This document shows, piece by piece, positions 1 through 6,837 of a stretch of DNA of 11,669 bases (position 1 is the stretch's first letter; each line of letters opens with the position of its first letter). This DNA comes from Baffinella frigidus (lineage: Eukaryota; Cryptophyceae; Cryptomonadales; Baffinellaceae). Both the position numbers and the translations under genes were made by a program. The DNA lies in contig MU647086.1 of assembly GCA_026770585.1 (NCBI GenBank), positions 199,770 to 211,438 on the forward strand. Reading direction: 5' to 3'. The notes under the pieces are model-generated. The model saw nothing but the letters and a program-made list of their open reading frames with translations. It ran no database searches and was not told the origin of the DNA.

Positions 1-349
1 CCCTCGCTGACGCTTCCATCCGCGTCAGCCGCGAAAGAGGGTGCAAGATGGTGCTCCAGACGTGTGTCCGGGGCGGCAGATGCCTCCCCATCGGCGACAA
101 CCTCCGCTGCACCATCGCGGGCGCCAGTCTGCGGCGCGGCGTGATGCAGCATGCTCTCCTCTCGAGCCTCGGAGGAGCGCGCGTAAGCCGAACATTCCAG
201 CGGAAGAAGGGCAGCAGGTGGTGGGAGGTCTGCGGCGTCCCAACCTCTGCGGATCCGCCCCAGAGCTCCATCAGCCCCAGTGAGCCACATCGTGCCGGGT
301 CCTGCCACGACTCGGCAGGCACCAGCACCTGGCACACCTCCTAGAGGTA

Positions 350-383
350 CCCATCACACCTCTTCCTAGAGGTGTGATGGGTG
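350..383. repeat. Short hairpin-forming inverted repeat
   Basis: Bases 350-364 (ACCCATCACACCTCT) are the exact reverse complement of 369-383, with a 4-base loop TCCT. CCTAGAGG occurs at 341-348 and again at 367-374. A weaker outer match (CCTGGCA near 329-335 and TGCCAGG at 383-389) would extend the stem imperfectly. It could be the remnant of a small fold-back element or a structured RNA. Nothing in the sequence distinguishes these. Confidence 0.7.
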
Positions 384-1058
384 CCAGGCAACATCACCTG
401 GCAACTCTTGGGCGAGAAAAGACGCGTCTATGCGCCGAGCAGATACCCAACCTTCTGGAATGGAACAGCACCGGTCAGACTGGAGGATCGAGGAGGGGTG
501 GTCGCTCACCCGGCGTCCGGGACCGCCGCAGGCATCCACCACCCTTGCTCCGCCCCCCCGTCCCCTCGCGCCCCACCCACCGCCTCACTGCTCCCACCGC
601 TCTTCCCCCCGCTGGTGCCCTCGACGCCGTGTCTGGCGAGCATCGTCTTCACCAAGCACGTCTCCTCCCCACCACCGCCCCCGGGCACGTACGCGGAACT
701 GAGGATGGAGGACGAGTTGCGGGAGGCTGGACCCTCCACTGGGAGGTGGTCCGCGAGGAGAAAGGGGGGGGGAGGAGGCGCGTCCGCGCGAGAGCCGCCG
801 CGTCGCAGGATCACTCCGAGAAGCACCCCGCACACCTGCGCCTCACAGGAGGGGTGTCACTTGGGAGGAAAGCCGATGGCGGTGCGTGCCTTGCCTGTCT
901 CGGGCACGCGGGAGGTGCACGCAACGTGCGGTGCAGGTGTGCACACCTGCGCCTCACGGGAGGGACGTGAGACGAGAGCGATACACGCCTCACCCGCCCC
1001 AGGCGAACATACACATCAGTTTCCCGAGCCCTCCTCCACCGAGCATCCCAGACCGTGA
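381..1058 (+). other. Uncertain Pro/Gly-rich open frame, possibly gene debris
   Basis: An open frame of 225 codons begins at ATG 381, inside the hairpin at 350-383. The first 40 or so residues (NITWQLLGEKRRVYAPSRYP, then FWNGTAPVRL) have a protein-like mix of aromatic and charged residues. The rest is dominated by Pro, Gly, Arg and Ser and reads like translated GC-rich DNA. Long open frames occur by chance on both strands here, so length alone is weak evidence. I recognise no family. It may be a decayed exon plus intron, or noncoding. The stretch 1-345 before it holds nothing I can name. Confidence 0.2.
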
Positions 1059-1093
1059 AGGGGCCTGCCCCCCAACCCCCAACCCTCCAGAAC

Positions 1094-1538
1094 AAACCCC
1101 ACCCTCCCAACCCCCATCCCCCAACCCCCAACCCCCAACCCTCCAGAACAACCCAACTGGCACCCCTGCGTCGGGCAGCACGTCACATGCACCTCCCGCT
1201 GGAGGGAGAGTGTGAGGGAGCCGCACCCTCCCCCCCCCGCAGCCACACCTGCCTCAGGCCTGCGTGCTTCAGGCCTACGCAGGCATGAGGTGCAGGGTGC
1301 ACGCGGACCCGTGGTTGTTGGCTAGCCTTTGATGCTGGTCACCTGGCCAGCATCTGGCACTCATGAGGCCTGCCCGACTGGCACTCATGCGCACTGGCAC
1401 TCGTGCGCAGGGGGGTGGCTCCCCACTCTCCCTCCCGCGGTGCATGTGACGTGCTGCCCAACGCAGGGGTGCCAGTTGGGTTGTTCTGGAGGGTTGGGGG
1501 TTGGGGGTTGGGGGATGGGGCTTGGGAGGGTGGGGTTT
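1094..1538. repeat. Large inverted repeat with G/C-rich arms
   Basis: The left arm 1094-1191 pairs with the right arm 1441-1538 as reverse complements over 98 bp. I counted two mismatches (1172/1460 and 1111/1521). Each arm carries runs of the type TTGGGGG/CCCCCAA, so both strands have several closely spaced G-runs that could form G-quadruplexes. The spacer of about 250 bp holds short direct motifs (GGCCTG, CACTCATG/GCACTGGCACTC) but no gene. The near-identity of the arms suggests a recent origin or gene conversion. It could be a fold-back element or a rearranged end of the adjoining telomere-like array. Confidence 0.85.
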
Positions 1539-1599
1539 GGGAGCTGGGAGTTGGGGTGTGGGGTTTGTGAATTGGGGTTTGGGGATTAGGGGTTTGTGT

Positions 1600-2083
1600 T
1601 GAGAGTTCAGAATTTAGGGTTTAGGGTTTAGGGTGTAGGGTTTGGGGGTTTGGGTATAGGGCTTGGGGTTTAGGGTTTAGGGTTTAGGGTTTAGGTTTTA
1701 GGGTATAGGGTTTGGGGGTTTGAAGTTTTGAAGTTTAGGGGTTAGGGTTCAGGGTGTGGATTTCAGTGTTCGGGGTTGAAGGTTCAGGGTTAAGGGTGTG
1801 GAGTTCAGGGTTTAGGGTTCAGGGTTCAGGGCTTAGGGCTCAGGGTTTAGGGTTTAGGGTTTTGGCTTGAGGTTTTTATGGTGTCAGGGTTTAGGGTTTG
1901 AGGTTTAGAAGTTAGGTTTCAGGGTTTTGGGTTCAGGGTTTAGGATTTACGGTTTACGGTTTACGGTTTACGGTTTAGACTTGAGGCGTCAGCGTTTAAG
2001 GTGTGACGAGGGTTCATCAAAGGTTTAGGGTTGTGGGTTGAGGGTCAAGGGTTGATCAAGGGTTGAGGGTTGAGGGTGTATGC
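1600..2083 (+). repeat. Degenerate TTTAGGG telomere-like array
   Basis: The plus strand shows dozens of GGTTTAGGG and GGTTCAGGG units. A short run of near-perfect TTTAGGG lies around 1670-1700, and there are variants such as GGTTTACGG (four in a row near 1950-1975) and GGGTATAGGG. TTTAGGG is the plant-type telomere heptamer, used by land plants, many green algae and some other protists. The degeneracy shows this is an internal or old array, not a functional chromosome end. The G-rich strand reads left to right. Confidence 0.9.
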
Positions 2084-2170
2084 TGCATCACGAGTTTGGC
2101 AAGGGTTGCGGGTTTATACAGTCCAGGGTCTATGCGGAAGCACGCAGCGGGGCTACACAGGGCGCTACGT

Positions 2171-2285
2171 GGGGGTATTCCAGGGGCGCCCTTTCAGCCA
2201 TCGGGGCGCCCTTGGAGCCGATTTCTCCCTAAAATTGACTTTTGAATCAAATTTTCTCTTGAAAAGTTGACTTGTGAATACCCCC
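2171..2285. mobile_element. Short fold-back element with GGGGGTATT ends, copy 1
   Basis: The ends are inverted repeats: GGGGGTATTC at 2171-2180 and GAATACCCCC at 2276-2285. Just inside the left end lies an imperfect tandem duplication of about 19-20 bp (GGGCGCCCTT..AGCC, 2184-2222). The centre is AT-rich and includes CTTTTGAATC and CTTGAAAAG. A second element with the same ends, similar length and a matching internal duplication lies at 7747-7857. There is no coding capacity, so it resembles a MITE. The transposase family is unknown. Confidence 0.65.
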
Positions 2286-2722
2286 CCCTCCAGCCCTGCG
2301 GGGGGGAGCACCTCCGCAGAGACGGTCTCCGCAACCGGAGGCCATGCGCCGCCCCCCGCCCAAGCCTTCTCTGCGCCTTCCGCCTCCTGCGTGCGGCAGC
2401 TTGATGCGATCGTGTGGGCGGAAGCTTGACACACAAGAGGTCTAACTGACGGAGGGAACTGCGCGCCAAGTGCGCAACTCAGGACGTGGTGCCGTGGAAC
2501 AGCCCCGCCGGCAGGCTCGTGAACGCCCGCGTGACCGGTCACGCGGACGCCGAAGCCAACTGTCCGAGGTGACTGCCTTGCGTGTGCTGCCTGTGTTTGG
2601 GGGAACTGCACGCCAGGTGCACAACTCAGGACGTGGTGCCGGACCTCCCACCCCCCACCCAGGCCTCCTCTGCACATTCCGCCTCCTGTGTGCGGCAGCT
2701 TGATGCGACTTGTGCATGCAAA

Positions 2723-2870
2723 AAGCTAACGCCAGCGAGGTATTTACAGCCTACGCATTGCCTACGGTAGGAGCCCCCCCTCCTAAGACTTTTAAAGTCA
2801 TTTTTGCTTTAAAAGTCGTAGAAGGGGGGGTGTTCCTACCGTAGGCTAAGGGGTCCGCTGGCGTTAGCTT
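2723..2870. mobile_element. 148-bp fold-back element with CCTACGGTAGG core
   Basis: The terminal inverted repeats are AAGCTAACGCCAGCG (2723-2737) and its exact reverse complement (2856-2870). An inner stem is formed by the GCCTACGGTAGGAG region (2761 onward) and CTACCGTAGGCT (about 2836-2847), followed by C- and G-runs. The centre has the pair ACTTTTAAAGTC and CTTTAAAAGTCG. It has no coding capacity. The CCTACGGTAGG core recurs in elements at 9221-9377 and 11155-11307, but their terminal sequences differ. Confidence 0.8.
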
Positions 2871-2927
2871 CTGGCATTATTGTGTACAAGTTTTAAGGCA
2901 CGAAGGGAACCGCACGCTAGGTGCACA

Positions 2928-3070
2928 CCTGTCGTCTCGAAAGATACCTGAATCAGTCCCCTAATCAGCGTGTTCATTTAATTAGGAGGCCTAGTTGAAT
3001 TTACTATGCCCTACCTATTTCTCCTATGCAACCTCCTATGGAAAAGGAACTGATTCAGTTATCTTCCGAG
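2928..3070. mobile_element. Short inverted-repeat element inserted in a repeat copy
   Basis: The arms 2941-2961 and 3045-3065 are reverse complements with about three mismatches (core CTGAATCAGT / ACTGATTCAG). The similarity weakens outward (TCTCG / CGAGT). It sits inside a copy of module B: the uninterrupted version at 2598-2643 reads GGTGCACAACTCAGGACG without a gap, whereas here GGTGCAC and ACTCGGGACG are about 145 bp apart. This empty-site comparison supports an insertion. No open frame of note was seen. Confidence 0.7.
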
Positions 3071-3282
3071 TTCGACTCGGGACGTGGTGCCGGACCTCTC
3101 AACCCCCCCCTAAATCAATGCCGGCCTCCCATAGTCAGTGACTCCCAAACGTCAGAGTCAGTGACTCTTAAATCAGTGAAAAGCCCCAGCACGGTGCACG
3201 TGAAAGCTGCCCCATAAGCGAGCCTCTTGAAAGGGGAGACTGCACAACTGGGAGTGGCAGTGCTACAGGGGTTTTCCGCTAG

Positions 3283-3504
3283 CTGCCCACCACCCGAGGC
3301 TAGAAATGGGACCGTTTTAAATGTGGGGTTGTTAAATTTAGTACCAGTCACGGGCAGGTTTGGTCACGTTGCTGGGGGAATTCCCCGAGCAACGTGACTA
3401 AACGCCCCTGGTTGTGTGAAAATTACTACACATCTCTTTTTCACCCTTCACTTGTAACAGAATCCCAGTTTTAAAATGGTCACATTTCTAGCCTTGAGTG
3501 GCAG
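3283..3504. mobile_element. Fold-back element, about 222 bp, with central palindrome
   Basis: The ends CTGCCCACCACCCGAGGCTA (3283-3302) and the right arm 3470-3504 form imperfect inverted repeats, best in GGCTAGAAATG/CATTTCTAGCC and the adjoining TTTTAAA. A near-perfect palindrome lies inside at 3358-3403. The segment 3311-3353 (TTTTAAATGTGGGGTTGTTA, then GTACCAGTCACGGG) recurs at 6863-6901, so this is a repeated element. The right half contains GAAAATTACTACACA, a motif shared with other elements in the window. There is no coding capacity. Confidence 0.7.
3358..3403. repeat. 46-bp near-perfect palindrome
   Basis: Arms of 23 bases meet with no loop, centred on GGGGGAATTCCCC. 3358-3380 pairs with 3381-3403 with two mismatches. 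The flanks GTTTGGTCACGTTGCT and AGCAACGTGACTAAAC contain CACGT/ACGTG, a core bound by bZIP or bHLH proteins in plants, but this may be coincidence in a palindrome. It can extrude as a cruciform. Confidence 0.85.
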
Positions 3505-3558
3505 GCGTGACTCTTGCGGTGCGCAAATCTAACGGGACACCGATACATTTGGGGATCC

Positions 3559-4146
3559 CTTGAACCTAAACCCTGAACCAAAAACCCTGAACCAAAAACC
3601 TGAACCCTGCTCCCTAGGGAAAAAAACCTAAATAGTAAACGATAAACACTAAACCCAAAACCCTTAACCCTAAGCACTAAACGTTAATCCCTAAACCGTC
3701 AACACTAAACCCTGGACCCTGAACACCAAACACTCAACACCAAACCCTAAAACCCTAAAACCTGAACCCTGAACCCTCAAACCTAAACACTAAACTCCAA
3801 AATCTGATCCCAAAACCCTCAACACTAATTTCTAAAACCTGAACCCTGAACCCTTAACCCTAAACCTCGCACCCTAAACCCTAAATCATAAACCATAAAC
3901 CTGAACCCTAGATCCTAAACCATAAACCCAGAACCCTGCGTCCTGAACCCTGAACCCTAAACCCTGAACCCATGAACCCTATCCTAAACCCTAAACACTG
4001 AAGTCTCGACACTGAACTCTAAACCCTAAACCCTAAACCCCAAACCCTAAACCCCAAACCCTAAACCCTAAACACATGAACCCTAAACCCTAAACCCTTA
4101 ACGCATGAATCCTAAACCCTAAACCCCAAACCCTAAACCTAAACCC
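3559..4146 (-). repeat. Degenerate CCCTAAA telomere-like array, reverse orientation
   Basis: About 590 bp of CCCTAAA, CCCTGAA and CACTAAA variants fill this stretch, with short near-perfect runs near 4020-4060 and 4080-4145. It carries the same repeat as 1600-2083 but in the opposite orientation. It ends about 15-20 bp before the stop of the minus-strand frame at 4162. Any intron of that gene beyond 4213 would have to cross it. Confidence 0.9.
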
Positions 4147-4161
4147 GCAGTTCTCGATACG

Positions 4162-4812
4162 TCAGCCTGCATCAGGAATAGGTGTCCATTGCTGAGCTTG
4201 GGAGAATCTCACCTCTCTGATGCCTCCTTGCTTCCGCCCACCCCCCGCGCCAGCAGAGACCGAGCGATGCCCCACTGTGCCGTCAGCGCCTCTCCCCGAG
4301 CCGCGCGAAGGCAGGCTCGCGTCCTCAGAACGCACGCCGGCATCATCCGGTGCCGGGAAAGCGGGTCGTGCGTCCCGGGCTCCTCGCTTGCCCTGCGCTG
4401 TGCTCGACGGCTTGTCTCGTAGACGCAATTCGCGTGGGGGCGCGTGGTGTCCTCTATCCGGGCTCGTTGGTCGATGCGAGACGGGCGCCGAGAATGCGAG
4501 CGGCGATGGATGCGGCGATGCCGCGTCCTGTCGCCGCGGTGCAGCCTTGGAAGGCAGGGGCGCTCTGGCTGGTGATGCACGCCCCTCGGTGGGGAGAACG
4601 ACTGTGGGGGGAATTGTTCCCGGAGCGGCGCGGCGCGGAGAGGGGCGACGAGAACGCGGAGAAAGGGAGCCGAGCACGCTGAGCAGCTTGTTCCTGCCCC
4701 ATTCGAGCGGGTCCGAGCGCGCGGTCACCGTGTCGCCGGCACCGTGCGCGGCAGAGAGGGCCACGAAGAGCAGCCAACCCGTCAAGTTCCGTAAACGCGC
4801 TCCTCTTCCCAT
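4162..4812 (-). CDS. Putative secreted or anchored Pro/Ser/Arg-rich protein, first exon
   Basis: I do not recognise a family. From the ATG at 4812-4810 the frame runs 216 codons. The N-terminus (MGRGARLRNLTGWLLFVALS then AAHGAG) looks like a signal peptide or a type II signal anchor: basic residues, about 15 hydrophobic residues, then small residues suited to cleavage. Residues 33-48 (SDPLEWGRNKLLSVLG) are ordinary protein-like sequence. Beyond that the chain is rich in Pro, Ser, Arg and Ala and is probably disordered. I chose this start over the upstream one at 5241 because the signal sequence begins here and the upstream part looks like translated promoter DNA. At 4213/4212 codon 200 (GAG) is followed by GTGAGA, a good phase-0 splice donor, so residues 201-216 may be intron. 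A continuing exon would lie beyond the CCCTAAA array, and none was identified. The gene may be truncated. It is divergent from the gene at 5205. Confidence 0.5.
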   Translation of the reverse strand: MGRGARLRNLTGWLLFVALSAAHGAGDTVTARSDPLEWGRNKLLSVLGSLSPRSRRPSPRRAAPGTIPPTVVLPTEGRASPARAPLPSKAAPRRQDAASPHPSPLAFSAPVSHRPTSPDRGHHAPPRELRLRDKPSSTAQGKRGARDARPAFPAPDDAGVRSEDASLPSRGSGRGADGTVGHRSVSAGAGGGRKQGGIREVRFSQAQQWTPIPDAG

Positions 4813-5204
4813 CTTCCCATTCGCTGGTCCCCTCCTCTCCTGGCGAGCAACCCCCGAAGGACGGTTTGGCGGAAGATGCGTCCCGAGGCGTCTGGTCCAA
4901 GCGCGAACGCCTGGTGGGGGCTGATGAGTGGTGCGGGAGAGTAGTGGATGGGAAAGAAGGGGAGGTCCTTCAGGAGGCGGGCCTAGGAGGCAGAATCGGC
5001 ACTGGTGAGGGCAGGACGGGCGGGGAGGGCATGGAGGGGGGAGGGGGCGCGCGATGTAGGTGAGTGTTTGGAAGCGAGGGTGGGTGGGGGAAGCGGGGAG
5101 CCGGGCCAAGTCGACGGGCTCGCGTTTGACCACGGATCTTTCATGGTCAAACTTAAAAACAGGGCAGACGGAAGGTCGGCGCTCAGAGCAAGGGAGCGAG
5201 CGCG
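4813..5204. promoter_or_regulatory. Shared gap between divergent genes, likely promoter region
   Basis: The 392 bp between the two opposed start codons presumably carry both promoters and 5' leaders. No clear TATA box is visible. The stretch is GC- and G-rich on the plus strand. An inverted repeat at 5124-5152 is the only distinct candidate control site. The assignment is inferred from gene orientation. Confidence 0.45.
5124..5152. promoter_or_regulatory. TTGACC inverted repeat upstream of the plus-strand gene
   Basis: GTTTGACCACG (5124-5134) and CATGGTCAAAC (5142-5152) are reverse complements with one mismatch, with a 7-base spacer. The right half ends 52 bp before the ATG at 5205. Dyads of this size often bind dimeric transcription factors. 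TTGAC is also the core of plant W-boxes, but the organism and factor are unknown. It could instead form a hairpin in the leader RNA. Confidence 0.4.
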
Positions 5205-6017
5205 ATGGGGAGGTTGGGCGGTCCAGCGCTTTGGTTGGCATGTGCTCTCGCGCTCCTCCCCATCATGCACCTTCAAGCTGCGGGTGAGGACGGTGGAGGG
5301 GGCGATTCTGGGCATGGAAGCCGGGACTGTGGGATCTATGTGAGCTTCGTGATGGTCGGGCGCGTCGACGACTTGCGCGGCGACTACGTGGGACGCCTCC
5401 GCAACGGCGTGGAGTTTCTCCGCGTACGTGTCTCCCCCACTGACCGCGGACCCGGGCCAATCCCTTCCCCTGCACTGCGATGTCAAACTACATTCGTGGG
5501 CTTTCCGAAGAACCCGGGGTGGTGGGAAGGGCTGGGTGGGTCTGGATGCCAGGGGCTTGATGTCAACACACGAACGTGCATGTCCCCCCACCGGGCTGGT
5601 GTGTCCCACCATCATCCCCCACCAGCCACGGCCCTAACCGAGAGCTGCCCAACCCCGCAGGCGCTCTCGGTGGAGGCAGGGCTGAGCGCAGAGATTGTGG
5701 TTGTGGAGTGGAACCCCTTCCCGGGAAAGCCGCGCCTCGTCGACGAGCTGCGGCCCTCCATCTTCCCTATCGCGCCCCCAGACGCGCCAGACGCGGGAGG
5801 CTGCCCCGCCCCGCCGGTCCGGGTATGCGCCCTCGCCGCCCCCACTCCCATTTCGGGATACCAGAAAGCCTTGATACTCTTAGTGGCACTTTTATCCGGG
5901 GAAACCTGTTTTTCTTTCATTGGATGGCAATCAAAATTACTACACGGATTCTTTTATATTACTAATAAGAACGAATTGTGTAGTAATTTTCGTTGCCATC
6001 AAATGAAGGGAAAATAG
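5205..6017 (+). CDS. Glycosyltransferase-like protein, N-terminal part, disrupted by a fold-back element
   Basis: It begins with a signal peptide or anchor (MGRLGGPALWLACALALLPI then MHLQAAG). Residues 44-73 (YVSFVMVGRVDDLRGDYVGR then LRNGVEFLR) and 165-183 (EIVVVEWNPFPGKPRLVDE) match, from memory, the opening of a GT-A-like glycosyltransferase family in algae, fungi and bacteria with VSFVxxGRNDDxGG and VVVEWNPP motifs. Asn of GRNDD is Val here. The two motifs adjoin in that family. Here 79 low-complexity residues (74-152) separate them, encoded by a GT-AG intron at 5424-5660 that happens to stay in frame. After PPVR (ending 5822) similarity stops; GTATGC at 5823 could be a second donor. A fold-back element starts at 5892, so residues 230-270 and the stop are element-derived. 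The later catalytic segments (AKNxGxRRARG and NPD-like in relatives) were not found downstream. It is probably a truncated pseudogene, or its 3' exons lie elsewhere. A Golgi or secretory location is inferred. Confidence 0.65.
   Translation: MGRLGGPALWLACALALLPIMHLQAAGEDGGGGDSGHGSRDCGIYVSFVMVGRVDDLRGDYVGRLRNGVEFLRVRVSPTDRGPGPIPSPALRCQTTFVGFPKNPGWWEGLGGSGCQGLDVNTRTCMSPHRAGVSHHHPPPATALTESCPTPQALSVEAGLSAEIVVVEWNPFPGKPRLVDELRPSIFPIAPPDAPDAGGCPAPPVRVCALAAPTPISGYQKALILLVALLSGETCFSFIGWQSKLLHGFFYITNKNELCSNFRCHQMKGK
5424..5660 (+). other. Spliceosomal intron, phase 0, 237 bp
   Basis: The donor is CGC|GTACGT at 5424 and the acceptor CCCCGCAG|GCG ends at 5660. A branch-point-like CTAAC at 5634-5638 lies 23 bases before the acceptor. 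Removing the intron joins GVEFLR to ALSVEAGL, bringing the two conserved motifs to the expected spacing. The length is 79 codons with no in-frame stop, so retention would give an intact longer protein. Confidence 0.75.
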
Positions 6018-6031
6018 GTTTCCCCGGATAA
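5892..6031. mobile_element. 140-bp TTATCC fold-back element with ACTT target duplication
   Basis: The ends TTATCCGGGGAAACCT (5892-5907) and AGGTTTCCCCGGATAA (6016-6031) are exact inverted repeats. The arms continue imperfectly inward (ATTGGATGGCAATCAAAATT against AATTTTCGTTGCCATCAAAT). ACTT directly flanks both sides (5888-5891 and 6032-6035), which is the mark of a 4-bp target duplication. It lies in the 3' part or second intron of the glycosyltransferase-like gene and supplies its present stop codon. The nearby element at 6273-6422 shares the TTATC end and duplication length. Confidence 0.85.
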
Positions 6032-6272
6032 ACTTGGTGTTGCGCGAGGGGGTTGCTCCCAGCAGTGGGATCGCATAACGGAGCCCCCCGCTGCCCACTC
6101 TCCGAAGCCGTCTTGCATCCACTCCAGCATTCCAAGTGGGGGGTGCAAAGGTGCATGCACATAGGGTTGGGTTATCGGACAATTCCTCATCGGGAGTTAT
6201 CAGCTGCATGATGCACACTGTATCTCCCCTTGCGGGGGCGCACTTGCTCCTGCAACGTTCGCGTGGTGACAC

Positions 6273-6422
6273 TTATCTCAGAAAAGGAGTTCTCAAACTC
6301 GTTTTCTGCAGTCAATTCCCCTTCAAATATGTCAACTTATGCGTAGGTAAAAGAATAAGTTGACTTATTTGCAGGGGGGTTGACTTAACAAAACGGGTTT
6401 TAGGACTCCTTTTCTGAGATAA
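6273..6422. mobile_element. 150-bp TTATCT fold-back element with ACAC target duplication
   Basis: TTATCTCAGAAAAGGAGT (6273-6290) and ACTCCTTTTCTGAGATAA (6405-6422) are exact 18-bp inverted repeats. ACAC flanks both sides (6269-6272 and 6423-6426). An inner stem GTCAACTTAT / ATAAGTTGAC lies at 6330-6339 and 6355-6364. There is no coding capacity. Ends and duplication length match the element at 5892-6031, so both were probably moved by the same kind of transposase. The gap 6036-6268 between them holds nothing I recognise. Confidence 0.85.
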
Positions 6423-6427
6423 ACACG

Positions 6428-6805
6428 GGAGTGTCACGGCAGGTGATCACCGTGCCACCGTCGTTCCACGCCGAAGTCGAAGCTGGTGCGTCCAACCTCC
6501 AACAAGAAGGAGCACCAAGTCCCCAAAAAAATGCTGCCCTATCCCTGTGGGTATCTAGGCTCTAAGGGCATCTAAGCACGCAGAGGTTATGAGGAGTGTG
6601 ACGGCAGGTTATCACCGTGCCGCCGTTCCAAGGGTGTCCGTGTACTGCTGTCACGTCCCGAAAGTAGTACCGGGCTGTAACAAGGCGGTACAAAAAGGTA
6701 CAAGCCGGTACAAAAAGTTACTACCGTCACGTCCAAATAAGCCGTCCATCTATCATATATAGGCCACACCCACAGCCGAAGTCGAAGCTGGTACGTCCAA
6801 CCTCG
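6428..6805. repeat. Direct repeat pair, second copy split by an insertion
   Basis: Copy 1 (about 6428-6510) reads GAGTGTCACGGCAGGTGATC, CACCGTGCC, then CCGAAGTCGAAGCTGG and GTCCAACCTC without a break. In copy 2 the first half is at 6594-6627 and the second half at about 6772-6805. The inserted 6628-6770 carries CGGTACAAAAAG twice, TCACGTCC twice and a TATATA motif near 6756. The insert lacks obvious terminal inverted repeats. Between the copies, 6548-6575 is an inverse copy of the motif GCCCTTAGAGCCTAGATACC seen at 10674 and 10980. Confidence 0.65.
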
Positions 6806-6837
6806 AGCCTAGACCTCGAATTAGAAGCTAGCCCTCC

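Larger units (their letters stand above)
2353..3110. repeat. Dispersed direct repeat unit, three partial copies
   Basis: Two modules recur. Module A (CCTCCTGCGTGCGGCAGCTT-like) spans about 2353-2415 and 2655-2715. Module B (GGGAACTGC.CGCC.GGTGC followed by CAGGACGTGGTGCCG) spans 2452-2495 and 2598-2643. A third copy of module B is split between 2908-2926 and 3073-3095. The order A-B, B-A, B suggests an old tandem unit that was rearranged. The third copy is interrupted by the element at about 2928-3070, and the junction around 2720-2905 by the element at 2723-2870. No gene is visible in this stretch. Confidence 0.75.

Noticed and set aside
1600-2083. Functional telomere
   Set aside because: The heptamers are heavily degenerate, several kilobases of sequence follow, and other blocks have mixed orientation.
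2165-2677. 170-codon minus-strand open frame
   Set aside because: It crosses a fold-back element and both directly repeated modules. Composition is GC-driven and no family is recognisable.
2723-2870. Transcription terminator or structured RNA gene
   Set aside because: The hairpin has exact terminal inverted repeats and related cores in other elements, which fits a mobile element better.
4220-4924. 234-codon plus-strand open frame opposite the minus-strand gene
   Set aside because: It overlaps the signal-peptide-bearing minus-strand frame, has no leader or motif, and fits an antisense shadow in GC-rich DNA.
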